Assembly (NCBI GenBank): GCA_003990745.1
Contig: RBNI01002791.1
Span: 1 to 17,491, forward strand
Direction: 5' to 3'
Origin: Jimgerdemannia flammicorona
Taxonomy: Eukaryota > Mucoromycota > Endogonomycetes > Endogonales > Endogonaceae
Length of the DNA: 17,491 nt
Shown: positions 1-8,997 of the stretch, in pieces
Layout: each line of letters starts with the position of its first letter
Numbering within the stretch: the stretch's first letter is position 1
Notes under the pieces: generated by a model
The model's database searches: none
Told to the model about the DNA's origin: nothing
What the model saw: the letters and a program-made list of their open reading frames with translations, nothing else
Position numbers and translations under genes: made by a program

Positions 1-38
1 AAAAAAAAAAAAAAAGAAAGATATAAAATAACACTCAC
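1..38 (-). other. Start of next ABCA intron, cut by the window edge
   Basis: The last visible ABCA exon ends at 39 with a GTGAGT donor in phase 2. The intron runs off the left edge through a 15-base A run. The remaining C-terminal exon or exons are outside the window. Confidence 0.75.
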
Positions 39-3000
39 GCAGTCGCCCGCCGGGTGTTCTCGGGCTTGCATGTGAACGTGAGCTTGAACCCGCGGCCGTA
101 GACTTCCTTGAGTCTCAGCTGGTTACCGATGCAGCGGAGGGTACCCTTGGCCTAAAAGAGATCCGAGCCATAAGACACGATTTGTTTAGCAATGCAAGAT
201 AAAAGGATCGCAAACCGTAGACAGAAAGGCGGAAAAACCGCGTTTTGTGAAAACATACCATGATACCGATCCGGTTGCACAGCACCTCAGCTTCCTCCAT
301 TGAGTGAGTGGTGAGGACGATGGTGCGTCCTTGCTTGGCCTCGTTCACGATTGTCCAAATCAACCTGAAAATGAACATGATGGTAAGATGAATAAGCGTT
401 CAACTCCATACATGATGAGATGTTCTGTGTAAATAAAAGGCGGTGAAGAAAAGGTACTACACTCATACCTTCGCATTTCAGGATCGAGACCAGTCTGAGT
501 GGAGATAGAAATTCGTGTAAGTTCCAAAACCTTCAAATGTCACCAAACTTACTGAAAGCAGCCACACAACCACCCACAACCAGCCACACAACCACCACAA
601 CCAACCACACCCACACATCCAAACCCATTCAACGCACCGTAGGCTCATCCAAAAACACGACGCTGGGGTCCGCGATGAGCGCAATAGCAATACTCAGCCT
701 CCGCTTTTCACCCCCGGACAATCCTTTAGATAACCTATTCTCGAATGGTACGAGGCTGACGGTCTGCAGGCTTTGTTGGACGACCTGTTGCTCGCGATTT
801 GGGGGCACGCCCTTGAGGCGGGCATAGAAGTAAAGATGCTCACCAACGGTGAGGTCGTCCCAGAGGATGTCGTGCTGCGGGCAGACGCCGATGGAGCGGT
901 ACACGTCCGACATCTCCGTCGAGATGTCGAAGCCCGCCAGCCTCGCTTGCCCGGCACTGGGTTCGTACAAGCCTGTTAGGATCGAGATTAGGGTCGTCTT
1001 GCCTGTGGAAGGAGAGGGAATATACGATGAGTTACGTACGTTACATGATTCGGAAAAATCTGCGCAGTAGGTTCAACCCTAACAATAGGAAAATGAAAGG
1101 AAACGTTTCGCGCACCTGCACCATTCGGCCCCAAAAGCCCAAAGATAATATTCGGTTCTACCGCCAAGGTGACATCCTTAACCGCCAACTTATTGCCGGC
1201 GCCATAGACCTTCCTCATCCTCTTCATAACCAATGGGCTATCATATGGATGCTCTTCGTTCAAAACCCTCTCCCTCTCAGCCTTAACATCTATATCCTCA
1301 AATTGTACCTCCTCCTCATCCAGCTCACGAATCTCGCTGTCGACATTCTTCTGATCGCGCTCAACAAAGGCCTTGTACGGATCGGAGAAGATAAAGTGCC
1401 ACCTCCTGCGGACTCCAAACTCGCTCGGCAGCACCGCGGAGAGGTACGCTGCTAAAGCAAGGAGCACGAAGGCCTCGAAGGTGAGGTACAGGAACGCAGA
1501 TAGAACCTCGTTGTTCCCTTGTAGATCCGAAAGACGGTATGCAATGGGGTGAGTTCCGACGGACTGCTGATTGATGACGGAGAGGGCGCGGTAGAAAGCG
1601 AAAGGTGGCCAGATGAAGTAGCCAGCGGGTGCGCCGTCGGTGAAGAGGAAGTCGAGTGCCTCGTTGACGATGACGCCGCAGAGGACGATTAGGAAGGTGA
1701 TGACGAGGGCGGTACGGTTCTTATTAAAGAGGACGGCGAGGAAGAAGGCGAGGGCGTTCTGGGTGTGGCCCCAGATAAAGAAGAGAAGGATGTAGACGCC
1801 CGGGTCCGTGCGCGTAAAGAACTCCATGTGGCAGACCAGTCCGGAGCCGATGAAGACGATGGTCGAGAGGATGTGGAGGATGTAGAAGTGAATGTAATGC
1901 GTGAGGTAGTAGGTGTACGATTTCAGCCCGTTCTGGAAAGGTTAAGGCGAGAAGCACGTGCGGTGTAAGTTCGATAGGTCGAGGCTGTTGACACAAGAAC
2001 GGTCATATTAACCCACCCTCAGAACACATTGCCCAATATTCCAAAATCACAATACCTACCATCCTCATCATGACCAAAATACGTTCCTCCTTCTCCTTCA
2101 CCAGTGCGATGACAAAAATGGGCAGCAGGAACGACACACCTAAGAGAAAACTCGAAATATGTTAAAACAAAATCCACCATTCTTGCCCGGTCCAGAACGC
2201 CTAGATCTCTACACCATCACATCGACATTTCGAAACAATATACAAAGGCCTACTCACCAAAAGGATATAAAATCCTTCCAGCAAGCGACCCGATGGGCAG
2301 GTTGACCATAGTAGAGTACAGACTGGGCATAATCTACGACACGTGAAAGTTAAGACCAGATAATATATATCGGCGGTAAAAAAACGGAGAAAACGAAGAT
2401 ACAATTCGCCTTACCCTGTACCCATGGGTGATGGTCGCGTTGCGGTAGGACGTGGTATTCGACGACCTCACTGCTCAATCAAAAACATTTGAATCAGTGA
2501 TCACGATAATCAAAGGGACCAGACATCCTCGATATCCACGCTTGCCTCATATCCCCACCACTAGCCCCTCCTCCAATTCCGCCAACATTCAACTACTCAC
2601 AGAACGCATTACTCAACATGCTCTGCTGCGCAAACCTCCTGAATCCCTGTGACGGGTAAGACGCAGCGAGGTTGATGCGCTTGTCGGTACCGATTTGCAT
2701 AGTGTAGTTCCACTGGCGGGTGCTAGGGGAAACTAATTCAAAAATGAGGTCTGCACAGGTTGGGGGAGTGAGTTCGTGAGGAGACGACGACACAACGATG
2801 GTGAGGGATGGATGGAAGATATGTTATGACCACTTACTGCCCCAGGGCATCTTGGTCACGATGTCGGAAATGTTGGCGTAGAAGGCGAGCCTGAATGGGA
2901 AAGAAGATCGGTATGAAAGGGTTCTGATGGGCATACATTTCACTCACAAAAGGACAAACTAAACAAAAAGAGAAGCGGCGCGTACATCTGTAGCTGCGTG

Positions 3001-4786
3001 GCGGAGTCGTTGAGAAGCGCGGTTTTGTCGACGGTAGAGAGGCTGTTGACCGTTCTGTATGTATAATTCGCAGGTGTGGTGATGGATTGCACAGGACGGT
3101 CAGTTTCCGTTGAGCAAGGGTCGCCTTTCGATCTCCAACGCGACGTGCGACAACGCTATCCTCCCCGAAATGAAACTCCAGGACATTAACAGATGCATCC
3201 CACTCAAAGTCTCACTGTATCAACTCTCTATCCTACGGACCAGCCATTCCTCCCTCCCCTCTCACAAATCCCCCACAACCAACAAAAAAACAAAACCCCA
3301 CAACCAACAAAAAATTAACATACTCCATAATCTTTTGCGTCAACAACGCATTCATATCATCCTTAGTATTACCATTATTGATCTTGACGTAATATGGCAC
3401 GGGAACGAACCCCGACAGGGCAAACTGCTCATTTCCGGAGACGGTGTAGTTAACATAGAGGTTATAGTCGATGGCCCCGAGCAATCCGGTGGAGCTATCG
3501 CCCGGGAAGGGGGACCCAGCGACACCGGGGGTCACGTTCGCGTAATCTGGATTGTTGTAGAGACTGAGAATGTCGTTCTGCGACAAGGCCGAGATGGGGG
3601 GGCGCGTGCCCGATTCCTGTCCCGGGAGGTCGAGGACGTACGCCCATGGGAAGGTCTGGTATTGCGAGAGGTGGGCTGGGAAGGTGAGCGAGCTCAGGCC
3701 GAACCAACCGCCGGGGGGGTCCGGACGGAAGGTGCTGGGTAAGGAGATAGATGGGTCAGGGGATGGCAATAGTGATATAGATATATGATCCTATTAAAAG
3801 TACGCAATACTCACGTGTCCATCCTCATCCTAGGATCTTTGACTCCGGGGTCGACCTCATAGGGCGCGCGATATGGGTAGTTGTGCTCGAACCACCGCAC
3901 GCAGCCGGAACCCACGGTGGCGCTAGTAGTGCCGGAGACGATGTAGTAGTTGGTGTGATTGACGTAGTCAGAGTCGTGCGGGGCGTTGGGGATATCGGAC
4001 CACAACGAGGAGGGGAGGGTCGAGTTGACGCCAGTGAGGGGGAAGCCGTCGGAGCCGGTGGCGTCGACCTTGGAGCAGGTGAGAAAAACTGTGGGTTGAG
4101 GTGAAACAATTGATATTAGGAAGGTTTTTCCAAATCGTGCAACGGCCAAAAAAATGGGAATAAATAAACAAACCATTCGCAGGTCCCGCCTTCCTAATCA
4201 ACAAGGTGACAATGAAACCCAGCAGGAAAGACACGACGACCATGATCAAGGGACACAGTGCCACGCAGCAGATGTTGACAAGGTACTGGCGCTTCTGATA
4301 CGCGAGGGTTTTTCGGGCCTGGGGGCACGATAAAGTTTAATCTTCAATTTCGATTTCGACCTTGTATCATTACTGCGCCAGACTTACCAACGCGCGTATC
4401 TGGTAGCTCTGCGGCTTTCCATCAAACGCTGAATTTTTCTCGTTAGACTCCGGCTCGGCATTGCTAATCTCCTCGGAGCCTTGGTATATTTGGACTGCGA
4501 CGGCCTCTGAGCTGCCGACAGTCGTCGAGTGTCCCAAAAATGACGACGAGGTGGGGGGTGGCGAGGTGGGGGGTGGCAAGGCGGGAGACGGGGTGCGCGA
4601 GCCTACGGAGGTGGGAAGCGTAGTCGGGGTTAGAGACTGGGAGGTGTTGGAGAGGGGTTAAACGGGTCGAGTGCTTGGCGTGGCTTTGATGGCTCGCTCA
4701 CCGTCGCTCGACGAACCGTCACCGAAACGATGGACCCTGGGGACCTCGGGGAGGTATTGGGAACTTGCGATAGATGATGATGTCAT
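39..4786 (-). CDS. ABCA-family half-size ABC transporter, 16 exons visible, 3' end missing
   Basis: Likely ATP-driven lipid transporter. Exons in order: 4702-4786, 4388-4602, 4174-4318, 3815-4088, 3324-3734, 2986-3054, 2838-2890, 2601-2750, 2415-2470, 2258-2333, 2068-2147, 1116-1932, 638-1002, 469-494, 259-364, 39-151. All junctions are GT-AG and the phases agree, giving about 1013 residues. The start ATG at 4786 follows an in-frame stop at 4820-4822. Layout: Pro/Ser-rich cytosolic N-terminus; first membrane helix near 112-140; large extracytosolic loop with several NxS/T sites; further helices near 460-700, with the family's EKE..L..M.MNGL stretch; then the ATPase domain. Its motifs are Walker A GPNGAGKTT (806-814), Q-loop Gln853, signature LSGGE (905-909), Walker B ending DE (929-930), D-loop TGLDP (933-937), H-loop His961, then the ABCA-typical LRCIG and YGRGFKL. 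All ATPase residues look intact. One TMD plus one NBD fits half-size ABCA proteins, so little should be missing. The substrate is unknown. Confidence 0.92.
495..637 (-). repeat. CA/CCA-rich degenerate tandem repeat inside ABCA intron
   Basis: The intron between exons 13 and 14 of the transporter is low-complexity (ACC/ACA on plus, GGT/TGT on minus). A 16-base block, cagccacacaaccacc, occurs at 559-574 and again at 581-596, a 22-base period. An ORF read through it gives Thr/His-rich or Trp/Gly-rich protein, which is an artefact of the repeat. Confidence 0.6.
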
Positions 4787-4870
4787 AAGTGAGGTTGGGA
4801 GCACGCGGCAGAGTCCGCTCTAGTCGATCTCGTTGTATCTGGCCGGCGAGGGTGAGTCAATGGCTCTCCG

Positions 4871-4950
4871 GGTGTCGGGCTGTGGAGGAGGTGGTCGGGC
4901 TGCGGAGGAGGTGGTCGGGCTGCGGAGGAGGTGGTCGGGCTGTGGAGGAT
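4871..4950. repeat. 20-bp minisatellite, four copies
   Basis: Four adjacent copies of a 20-base unit close to gtggtcgggctgcggaggag start at 4871, 4891, 4911 and 4931, and differ from each other by one to a few bases. The array begins 85 bp upstream of the ABCA start codon. It falls in that gene's promoter or 5' leader. ORFs across it read as Gly/Val/Cys-rich repeats and are not credible genes. Confidence 0.9.
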
Positions 4951-5048
4951 GTTCGTGCAAAGGAGGAGAATCGGAGGGAATGGCAGCCAGGTTACACGAT
5001 TATTTTGGGATCCAAATGACGCTAGCACGCTAGGTTAAACTGCTATTG

Positions 5049-5134
5049 CTCAAATGGCCTGAGTTTTAAAACCTGATACTGGCTCAAATGGCCTGAGTTT
5101 TAAAAACTGATACTGGCTCAAATGGCCTGAGTTT
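5049..5134. repeat. 34-bp tandem repeat, two full copies plus a partial third
   Basis: A 34-base unit starting ctcaaatggcctgag begins at 5049 and 5083, and an 18-base remnant at 5117-5134. The first two copies are nearly identical. The unit carries CTCA...TGAG ends around an inner GGCC, then a perfect palindrome GTTTTAAAAC (5063-5072) in copy 1; copy 2 has one extra A there. The array lies about 260 bp upstream of the ABCA start codon, so it could be an upstream regulatory array or neutral satellite. Confidence 0.9.
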
Positions 5135-5581
5135 CTAGACACAGGTCACTCGTCGTCTCCCAGGTCTCCGCGTTGCTCTGTCAATCTTTAAAGCACCATA
5201 GACGTAGCACGATAGCATCAACTTACACAGCTTTTCATACACAGCTGCCAGTTGCTATCATGGTTATGCATTCACTGCCGTGATGGCTCCGAACCAGTTT
5301 GCCGGGACGTTATGTTTGTTTGAAATGTTCCGTTGACCTTCGCCCTTGATTCGATAACATAGAGTATTCCTTCTGACAGGGGCGCCCAACGATAATAATG
5401 ATTGGTCCCAAAAATTCTCTCTAACCCCATATACCCTATTAACAACAAAATACTTTGACCCCGGACATGGACAAAATCGCCGATCCCACAGAGATGGACG
5501 AGAAATCCGGTTGGTCGGTTTGATAAAGAGGGTCGTTCAAGGATTTCTGACTAATAATACTAATAATGGCTAATGATCCCT

Positions 5582-5601
5582 ATTGGCTATTAATGGCCAA
5601 T
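5582..5601. promoter_or_regulatory. Palindrome with back-to-back CCAAT boxes
   Basis: ATTGGC at 5582-5587 and GCCAAT at 5596-5601 form an inverted repeat around an inner ATTAAT, giving a 20-base near-palindrome with one mismatched pair. Both arms contain the CCAAT pentamer, the site of the HAP/NF-Y complex in fungi. It is about 800 bp from the nearest start codon, so a promoter role is doubtful. Confidence 0.3.
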
Positions 5602-5766
5602 GCACACACCTCCTTTTGTTTGTTTGGCATAATCTTTGCTTGTCTGGTGCTTATTAGGTCTCCTTTTATGTGGTTTTGTACATATACTCTTGCTACTAGA
5701 TATCTTCATTTTAATAATATTCCGTCACCTCTTCAGCAAAAAACCAGTGCCAAAAATAAATTACAA

Positions 5767-5768
<2 letters not shown>

Positions 5769-5809
<41 letters not shown>
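5769..5809 (+). repeat. 41-base poly(A) run
   Basis: An unbroken run of 41 A, at the plus-strand 3' end of the AT-rich stretch. A run this long at the 3' side of compositionally distinct DNA is what a non-LTR retroelement or processed-transcript insertion leaves, but slippage of a shorter run would look the same. I found no convincing target-site duplication or reverse-transcriptase remnant. Confidence 0.85.
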
Positions 5810-5811
<2 letters not shown>

Positions 5812-5879
5812 CTTAACACCTTCACTTGACGTAGTCGCTATCACCTTCACTCCAATACCCTCTTACCTTCCTTCCAACC

Positions 5880-7199
5880 CTACTCCCACGGTCTAAACAC
5901 GACCTTGGTGCACCCGTCGACCTTACCCTCGAACCTCCTATACATCTCGACCGCCTGGTCCAGCCCTACATGATGGCTAACGATAGCGGCTATATCATAC
6001 TTCCTTGCCTCGAGGACGGGCAAAAGCCTTTCCATCATAGCACGTGACGGGCACCGACCGGACCGGTAAGTCAGGTTCTTATCGTAGCCCTGGGAGGGGG
6101 TGAAGGGGAACTCTGGAGCAGTATGGACGCCGACGGAGGAGAGGATGCCGGCGGGGCGGAGGAGTTCGTAGGCCAGGGAGAGGGCGTCGTGGGCGCCAAC
6201 GACCTGGTAAGTCGGATATGGTTAATGAAAGAAGAGAGACGGGATTACAAAAGAATGTGCATGTGTGTATGTCGGTGGATATACCTCAAGAACGACATCA
6301 GCCCCCCGTCCGTCAGTAGCCTTCTTCACCGTCCCAACAGGATCGCCTTCATGTAAGTGCACAGGCGTTGCGCCGAAGCGTTCCGCGAGTTCAAGCCTCT
6401 CCTTGACCGAGTCGACAGCATAAACGTTCGTACATCCAAGATCCCTAGCCGCGACAACGGCCATGATTCCCACCGGCCCGCACCCGACGACGACGACGAC
6501 AGCCTCCTGCGGGGTCTGGTCCCTCAGAGCCGTGAGTCCGTTCTCTGCACAAAAGTACCCCGTGGAGAAGATGTCGCCCAGTAGGAGGGCTTCGTCGTCC
6601 GTAACGACCACGGGGATCTTGAGTAGGGTGGCTTCTGCGAGCGGGACGCGAACGAATTGCGCCTGTGCGCCGTGGAGGCCTTGGCCGTTGGAGATCCTGC
6701 GGGAAAGGTGATCTGTCACGGTTTGCGTGGAATGAGGCAGGGATGGGGGGAAACATGAGGCCCACATTCTCTCACCATCCATACAGCTGTCCCTTCTCGC
6801 ACCGACACGTGAGCCCCTTCCGGCAGTACCAACACTGTCCACAGCAAGTGGTGAAACCGCTCGCGACACGGTCACCAACCTGCAGGCCATGAACCTTATC
6901 TCCCAGTTCGAGGATCACGCCAACAAACTCGTGGCCCATGATCGTTCCGACGTCGATCCCTTTCTCTTTGCCACGGTATGGCTGCGGAGGGTGATGATAC
7001 ATGGATATCGGGCGTCTTGTTAGCTGGGATGTTCGCTTCAAACGCGTCGGACGAAGAGGAGAAGACGCACATGGAGGTCGCTACCACAGAGGCCACAAGC
7101 ATGAATCTTGACGATGGCGTCTGTGGCAGAGAGTATGGTGGGGCGCGGCACGGTCTCGATGGCGACAAGGTAGGGAGCCTGGAAGGTCACGGCTTGCAT
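5880..7199 (-). CDS. Zinc-dependent alcohol/formaldehyde dehydrogenase-like protein (MDR family), four exons
   Basis: NAD-dependent oxidation of an alcohol or aldehyde, probably cytosolic. Exons: 7071-7199, 6776-6981, 6285-6696, 5880-6203. All introns are 79-89 bp and GT-AG; the first has a CTAAC branch site. The product is 356 residues, usual for medium-chain dehydrogenases. The catalytic zinc site is Cys38 (in GLCGSDLH) and His60-Glu61 (in MGHE), with Asp153 (in GDIFSTGY) as likely third ligand. The structural zinc site is the Cys90/93/96/104 cluster (CxxCxxCx7C). The Rossmann glycines are GCGPVG at 183-188. An Asp in AVDS at the end of the next strand favours NAD over NADP. The RGKE..I..G..MGHEFVG and GLHGAQAQFVRVPLA stretches match the subgroup often annotated as formaldehyde or glutathione-dependent dehydrogenase. 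The true substrate cannot be read from sequence. It is divergently transcribed from the next gene. Confidence 0.92.
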
Positions 7200-7267
7200 T
7201 GGTGGAGTGTTTGTCGACGAAGCGTTACACGTGGCCAGATTTTGTTGCACGAAATCGACTGTTTGGT

Positions 7268-7276
7268 CTTTATATA
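7268..7276 (-). promoter_or_regulatory. Candidate TATA box for the dehydrogenase gene
   Basis: Minus-strand TATATAAAG, 69-77 bp upstream of the ATG at 7199. The distance suits a fungal TATA box with a short leader. There is no transcript evidence. Confidence 0.4.
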
Positions 7277-7302
7277 CCTAACAGCCTGGATGTTGGAGTA
7301 AT

Positions 7303-7352
7303 CCTTTCGTTAATAAATGGTTCTATGTTGAACGAAAGGAATTCCATTTATT
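7303..7352. repeat. Two interleaved inverted repeats
   Basis: CCTTTCGTT at 7303-7311 pairs with AACGAAAGG at 7331-7339; AATAAATGG at 7312-7320 pairs with CCATTTATT at 7344-7352. All 9-base arms are perfect. The order A-B-A'-B' means the two stems interlock rather than nest. Confidence 0.75.
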
Positions 7353-7469
7353 CCATTTATACACCATCGTAGCGATCCAATAGTTTGGAAGTCATGTCAT
7401 GTGACGTGACAATGTCGCTGAGGATGTAGCATCAAGCCACCGAAGCGCGAAAACTTGGACGCGAACTCC

Positions 7470-8597
7470 ATGTCCAACAAGAAGTTTCCAAAGTCCCGAT
7501 CCCGGCCAGCGACCTCTCGCCCCGTCAAACCGCCTCCCCCGCCTCCCCCGCCTCCTCCGCCTTTCGAACCCCGCCCAAAGCTTCGTCTAGCGCCGCTCCT
7601 TTTCGGCGGGACGGTTTTATACATCGGCGCGGCGTATGTGATGTACTACGTCACAACCGAGAAGAATAAAGCGTCGAAGATGGCGGAAAATATGAACGAC
7701 GCGGGGGGTGCGAAATCCGCTATTGACCCGTCGACGTTCGATACTCAGACGGTGTGGGATCGGATCGCGGGATCGTACGATGGAGATATTGGGAGTGAGG
7801 AATACTGGACGGGGATAGGGCTGATGCGGCGGCGTTTGTTGAAACATGCGAAGGTTTGTGGGGGAATTATCAATCATCGTATATGTGCCATTATCAAGGG
7901 TGCTATCAACGTCCATTCTAATCTGATTACATCGTTCCTTCGGCATACCTCGCAGGGCGACGTCCTCGAAGTCTCCGCAGGCACAGGCCGAAACTTCCCT
8001 TACTATGTCCCTGACCAAATCAGCTCCTTAACCATCACGGACTGCAATTCGACCATGCTCTCCGAGGCCCGTTCCAAATTCACGCAATACGCCCAAAAGT
8101 TTCACGACACCTTCGTCTCCTTCCAAACCGCGGACGCGGAGCACCTAGACACCATCACCTCGCCTTCCTCCTCCCCACCCAACCCATCTAGCGCCCCATC
8201 GAAATATGACACCGTCATCGACACGTTTGGTCTTTGCTCGTGCGCTGACCCCGTGGCCGCCCTCGTCTCCTTCTCGCGCGCCTGCCGATCGAGCTCGTCG
8301 CGCATCCTCCTACTCGAACACGGCCGCTCGCACTGGAAATGGCTGAATGGGATCATGGATGCGCGCGCGCCAAGACACGTCGAACGATGGGGATGCTGGT
8401 ACAATAGGGATGTGATGGCGCTTCTGGACAGGGAGGAAGTAAGGAAAGAGGTGGAGGTGATATATGTGCGGAGGTGGCATTTTGGGACAACCTGCTATGT
8501 CGTGGCGAGACCAAGGAGAACGGAGTGGGAGGAAAAAGGGGAGAAAGGACGGGGTGGGCCGGACTTAGTCGATATGATGAAAGATGTTGTACAATAG
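7470..8597 (+). CDS. OMS1: OMS1-like membrane-anchored SAM-dependent methyltransferase, two exons
   Basis: Probable mitochondrial inner-membrane methyltransferase of the yeast Oms1 type; its substrate is not known to me. Exons 7470-7853 and 7956-8597 give 341 residues. The N-terminus is rich in Lys/Arg/Ser without acidic residues, as in a mitochondrial presequence, followed by an uninterrupted run of 11 prolines, a membrane helix at about residues 41-60, and FDTQTVWDRIAGSYD before the enzyme domain. The SAM-binding motif I is DVLEVSAGTGRN (130-141), an acidic motif II follows in LTITDCN, and DAEHL and YDTVIDTFGLCSC match later motifs. ILLLEHGRSHWKW, the WGCWYNRD stretch and RWHFGTTCYVVARP near the end are the features that point to OMS1. 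The 102-bp intron is stop-free and in frame, so an unspliced reading is 34 residues longer. Splicing is preferred because it joins LLKHAK directly to GDVLEV, as in relatives. Confidence 0.88.
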   Translation: MSNKKFPKSRSRPATSRPVKPPPPPPPPPPPFEPRPKLRLAPLLFGGTVLYIGAAYVMYYVTTEKNKASKMAENMNDAGGAKSAIDPSTFDTQTVWDRIAGSYDGDIGSEEYWTGIGLMRRRLLKHAKVCGGIINHRICAIIKGAINVHSNLITSFLRHTSQGDVLEVSAGTGRNFPYYVPDQISSLTITDCNSTMLSEARSKFTQYAQKFHDTFVSFQTADAEHLDTITSPSSSPPNPSSAPSKYDTVIDTFGLCSCADPVAALVSFSRACRSSSSRILLLEHGRSHWKWLNGIMDARAPRHVERWGCWYNRDVMALLDREEVRKEVEVIYVRRWHFGTTCYVVARPRRTEWEEKGEKGRGGPDLVDMMKDVVQ

Positions 8598-8997
8598 TTC
8601 GATTCTCTAGATGCACGGCACTCGAGCCTCGGTAATGGTCAAAGGTTCTAACAATGAAGTTTGCGCACATTCAAGCAATTGTGAGTCAAACTAATAACCA
8701 CAATGTATTTCTAAATTTAGTATGAGGATACACTTCTGAACGAGACAAGGAGGGAATGCAACAAAAAAAAAATAGTTTCCTCTCATAAACAATCCAAAAT
8801 TCTGTGGTGATAAACATGGAAAATCCCACCAAATTGAAATGCGAAGCGAGATAAACGATATTCAATAGCCTTAAAATGCAGAAAAGAAAGAAAAGAAGAG
8901 AATACGTGCTGTATAGTACGTGCTGTAGTTCACAGATAAACACTATTGAATGCTTCCTAACGGAATCTACTTTACTCGATTCAAAATCCTGGAGACC
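8598..8997. other. Convergent 3' intergenic region
   Basis: Holds the 3' flanks of the OMS1-like gene (plus) and the giant gene (minus), which converge. It is AT-rich, with an A run near 8762-8771 and a purine-rich stretch near 8879-8900. A 14-base unit starting tacgtgctgta is directly repeated near 8903 and 8917. No canonical AATAAA signal was found for either gene, which is common in fungi. No gene is supported. Confidence 0.6.

Larger units (their letters stand above)
4787..5879. other. Intergenic region between ABCA 5' end and dehydrogenase 3' end
   Basis: No convincing gene. It holds the ABCA promoter side (4787 to roughly 5200, with both tandem arrays), about 200 bp of unremarkable sequence (5140-5400), then a visibly AT-rich stretch (about 5400-5768) ending in a long A run, then the 3' flank of the dehydrogenase. 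The longest reading frame in the AT-rich part (plus strand, 5566-5829) ends in poly-lysine encoded by the A run and resembles nothing I know. Just before the dehydrogenase stop, caccttcact is repeated at 5817-5826 and 5842-5851. No tRNA or other structured RNA was recognised. Confidence 0.6.
7200..7469. promoter_or_regulatory. Divergent promoter shared by the dehydrogenase and OMS1-like genes
   Basis: Only 270 bp separate the two start codons, so both promoters lie here. Visible elements: a TATATAAAG on the minus strand at 7268-7276, about 70 bp upstream of the dehydrogenase ATG; a CACGTG E-box at 7228-7233; a CCAAT box on plus at 7377-7381, about 90 bp before the OMS1-like ATG; a TGACGTGAC motif near 7401; and two interleaved inverted repeats at 7303-7352. 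These are motif matches only. Confidence 0.6.

Noticed and set aside
1027..1455. 142-codon plus-strand ORF
   Set aside because: Antisense to ABCA exon 12 and its intron, which encode the Walker A region on the minus strand.
3110..3742. 210-codon plus-strand ORF
   Set aside because: It overlaps ABCA exon 5 and its adjoining intron in the opposite direction; the minus-strand reading has the family pattern and consistent splice sites, while this one is low-complexity.
4603..4636. ABCA exon 2 starting at 4636 after the CCCAG
   Set aside because: That acceptor does not match the phase of exon 1 (phase 1). The next AG at 4603-4604 does, and it puts a CTAAC branch site at 4630-4634 at a normal distance.
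4871..4950. CRISPR-like array
   Set aside because: The units abut with no unique spacers, in a eukaryotic context; it is a minisatellite.
5566..5829. 87-codon plus-strand ORF with hydrophobic segment
   Set aside because: AT-rich, ends in poly-lysine from the A run, no recognisable domain; chance ORF or element remnant.
7038..7250. Dehydrogenase start upstream of 7199
   Set aside because: The longer frame opens with GTG, has no upstream ATG, and adds residues unlike the family; ATG 7199 begins directly at the conserved N-terminus.
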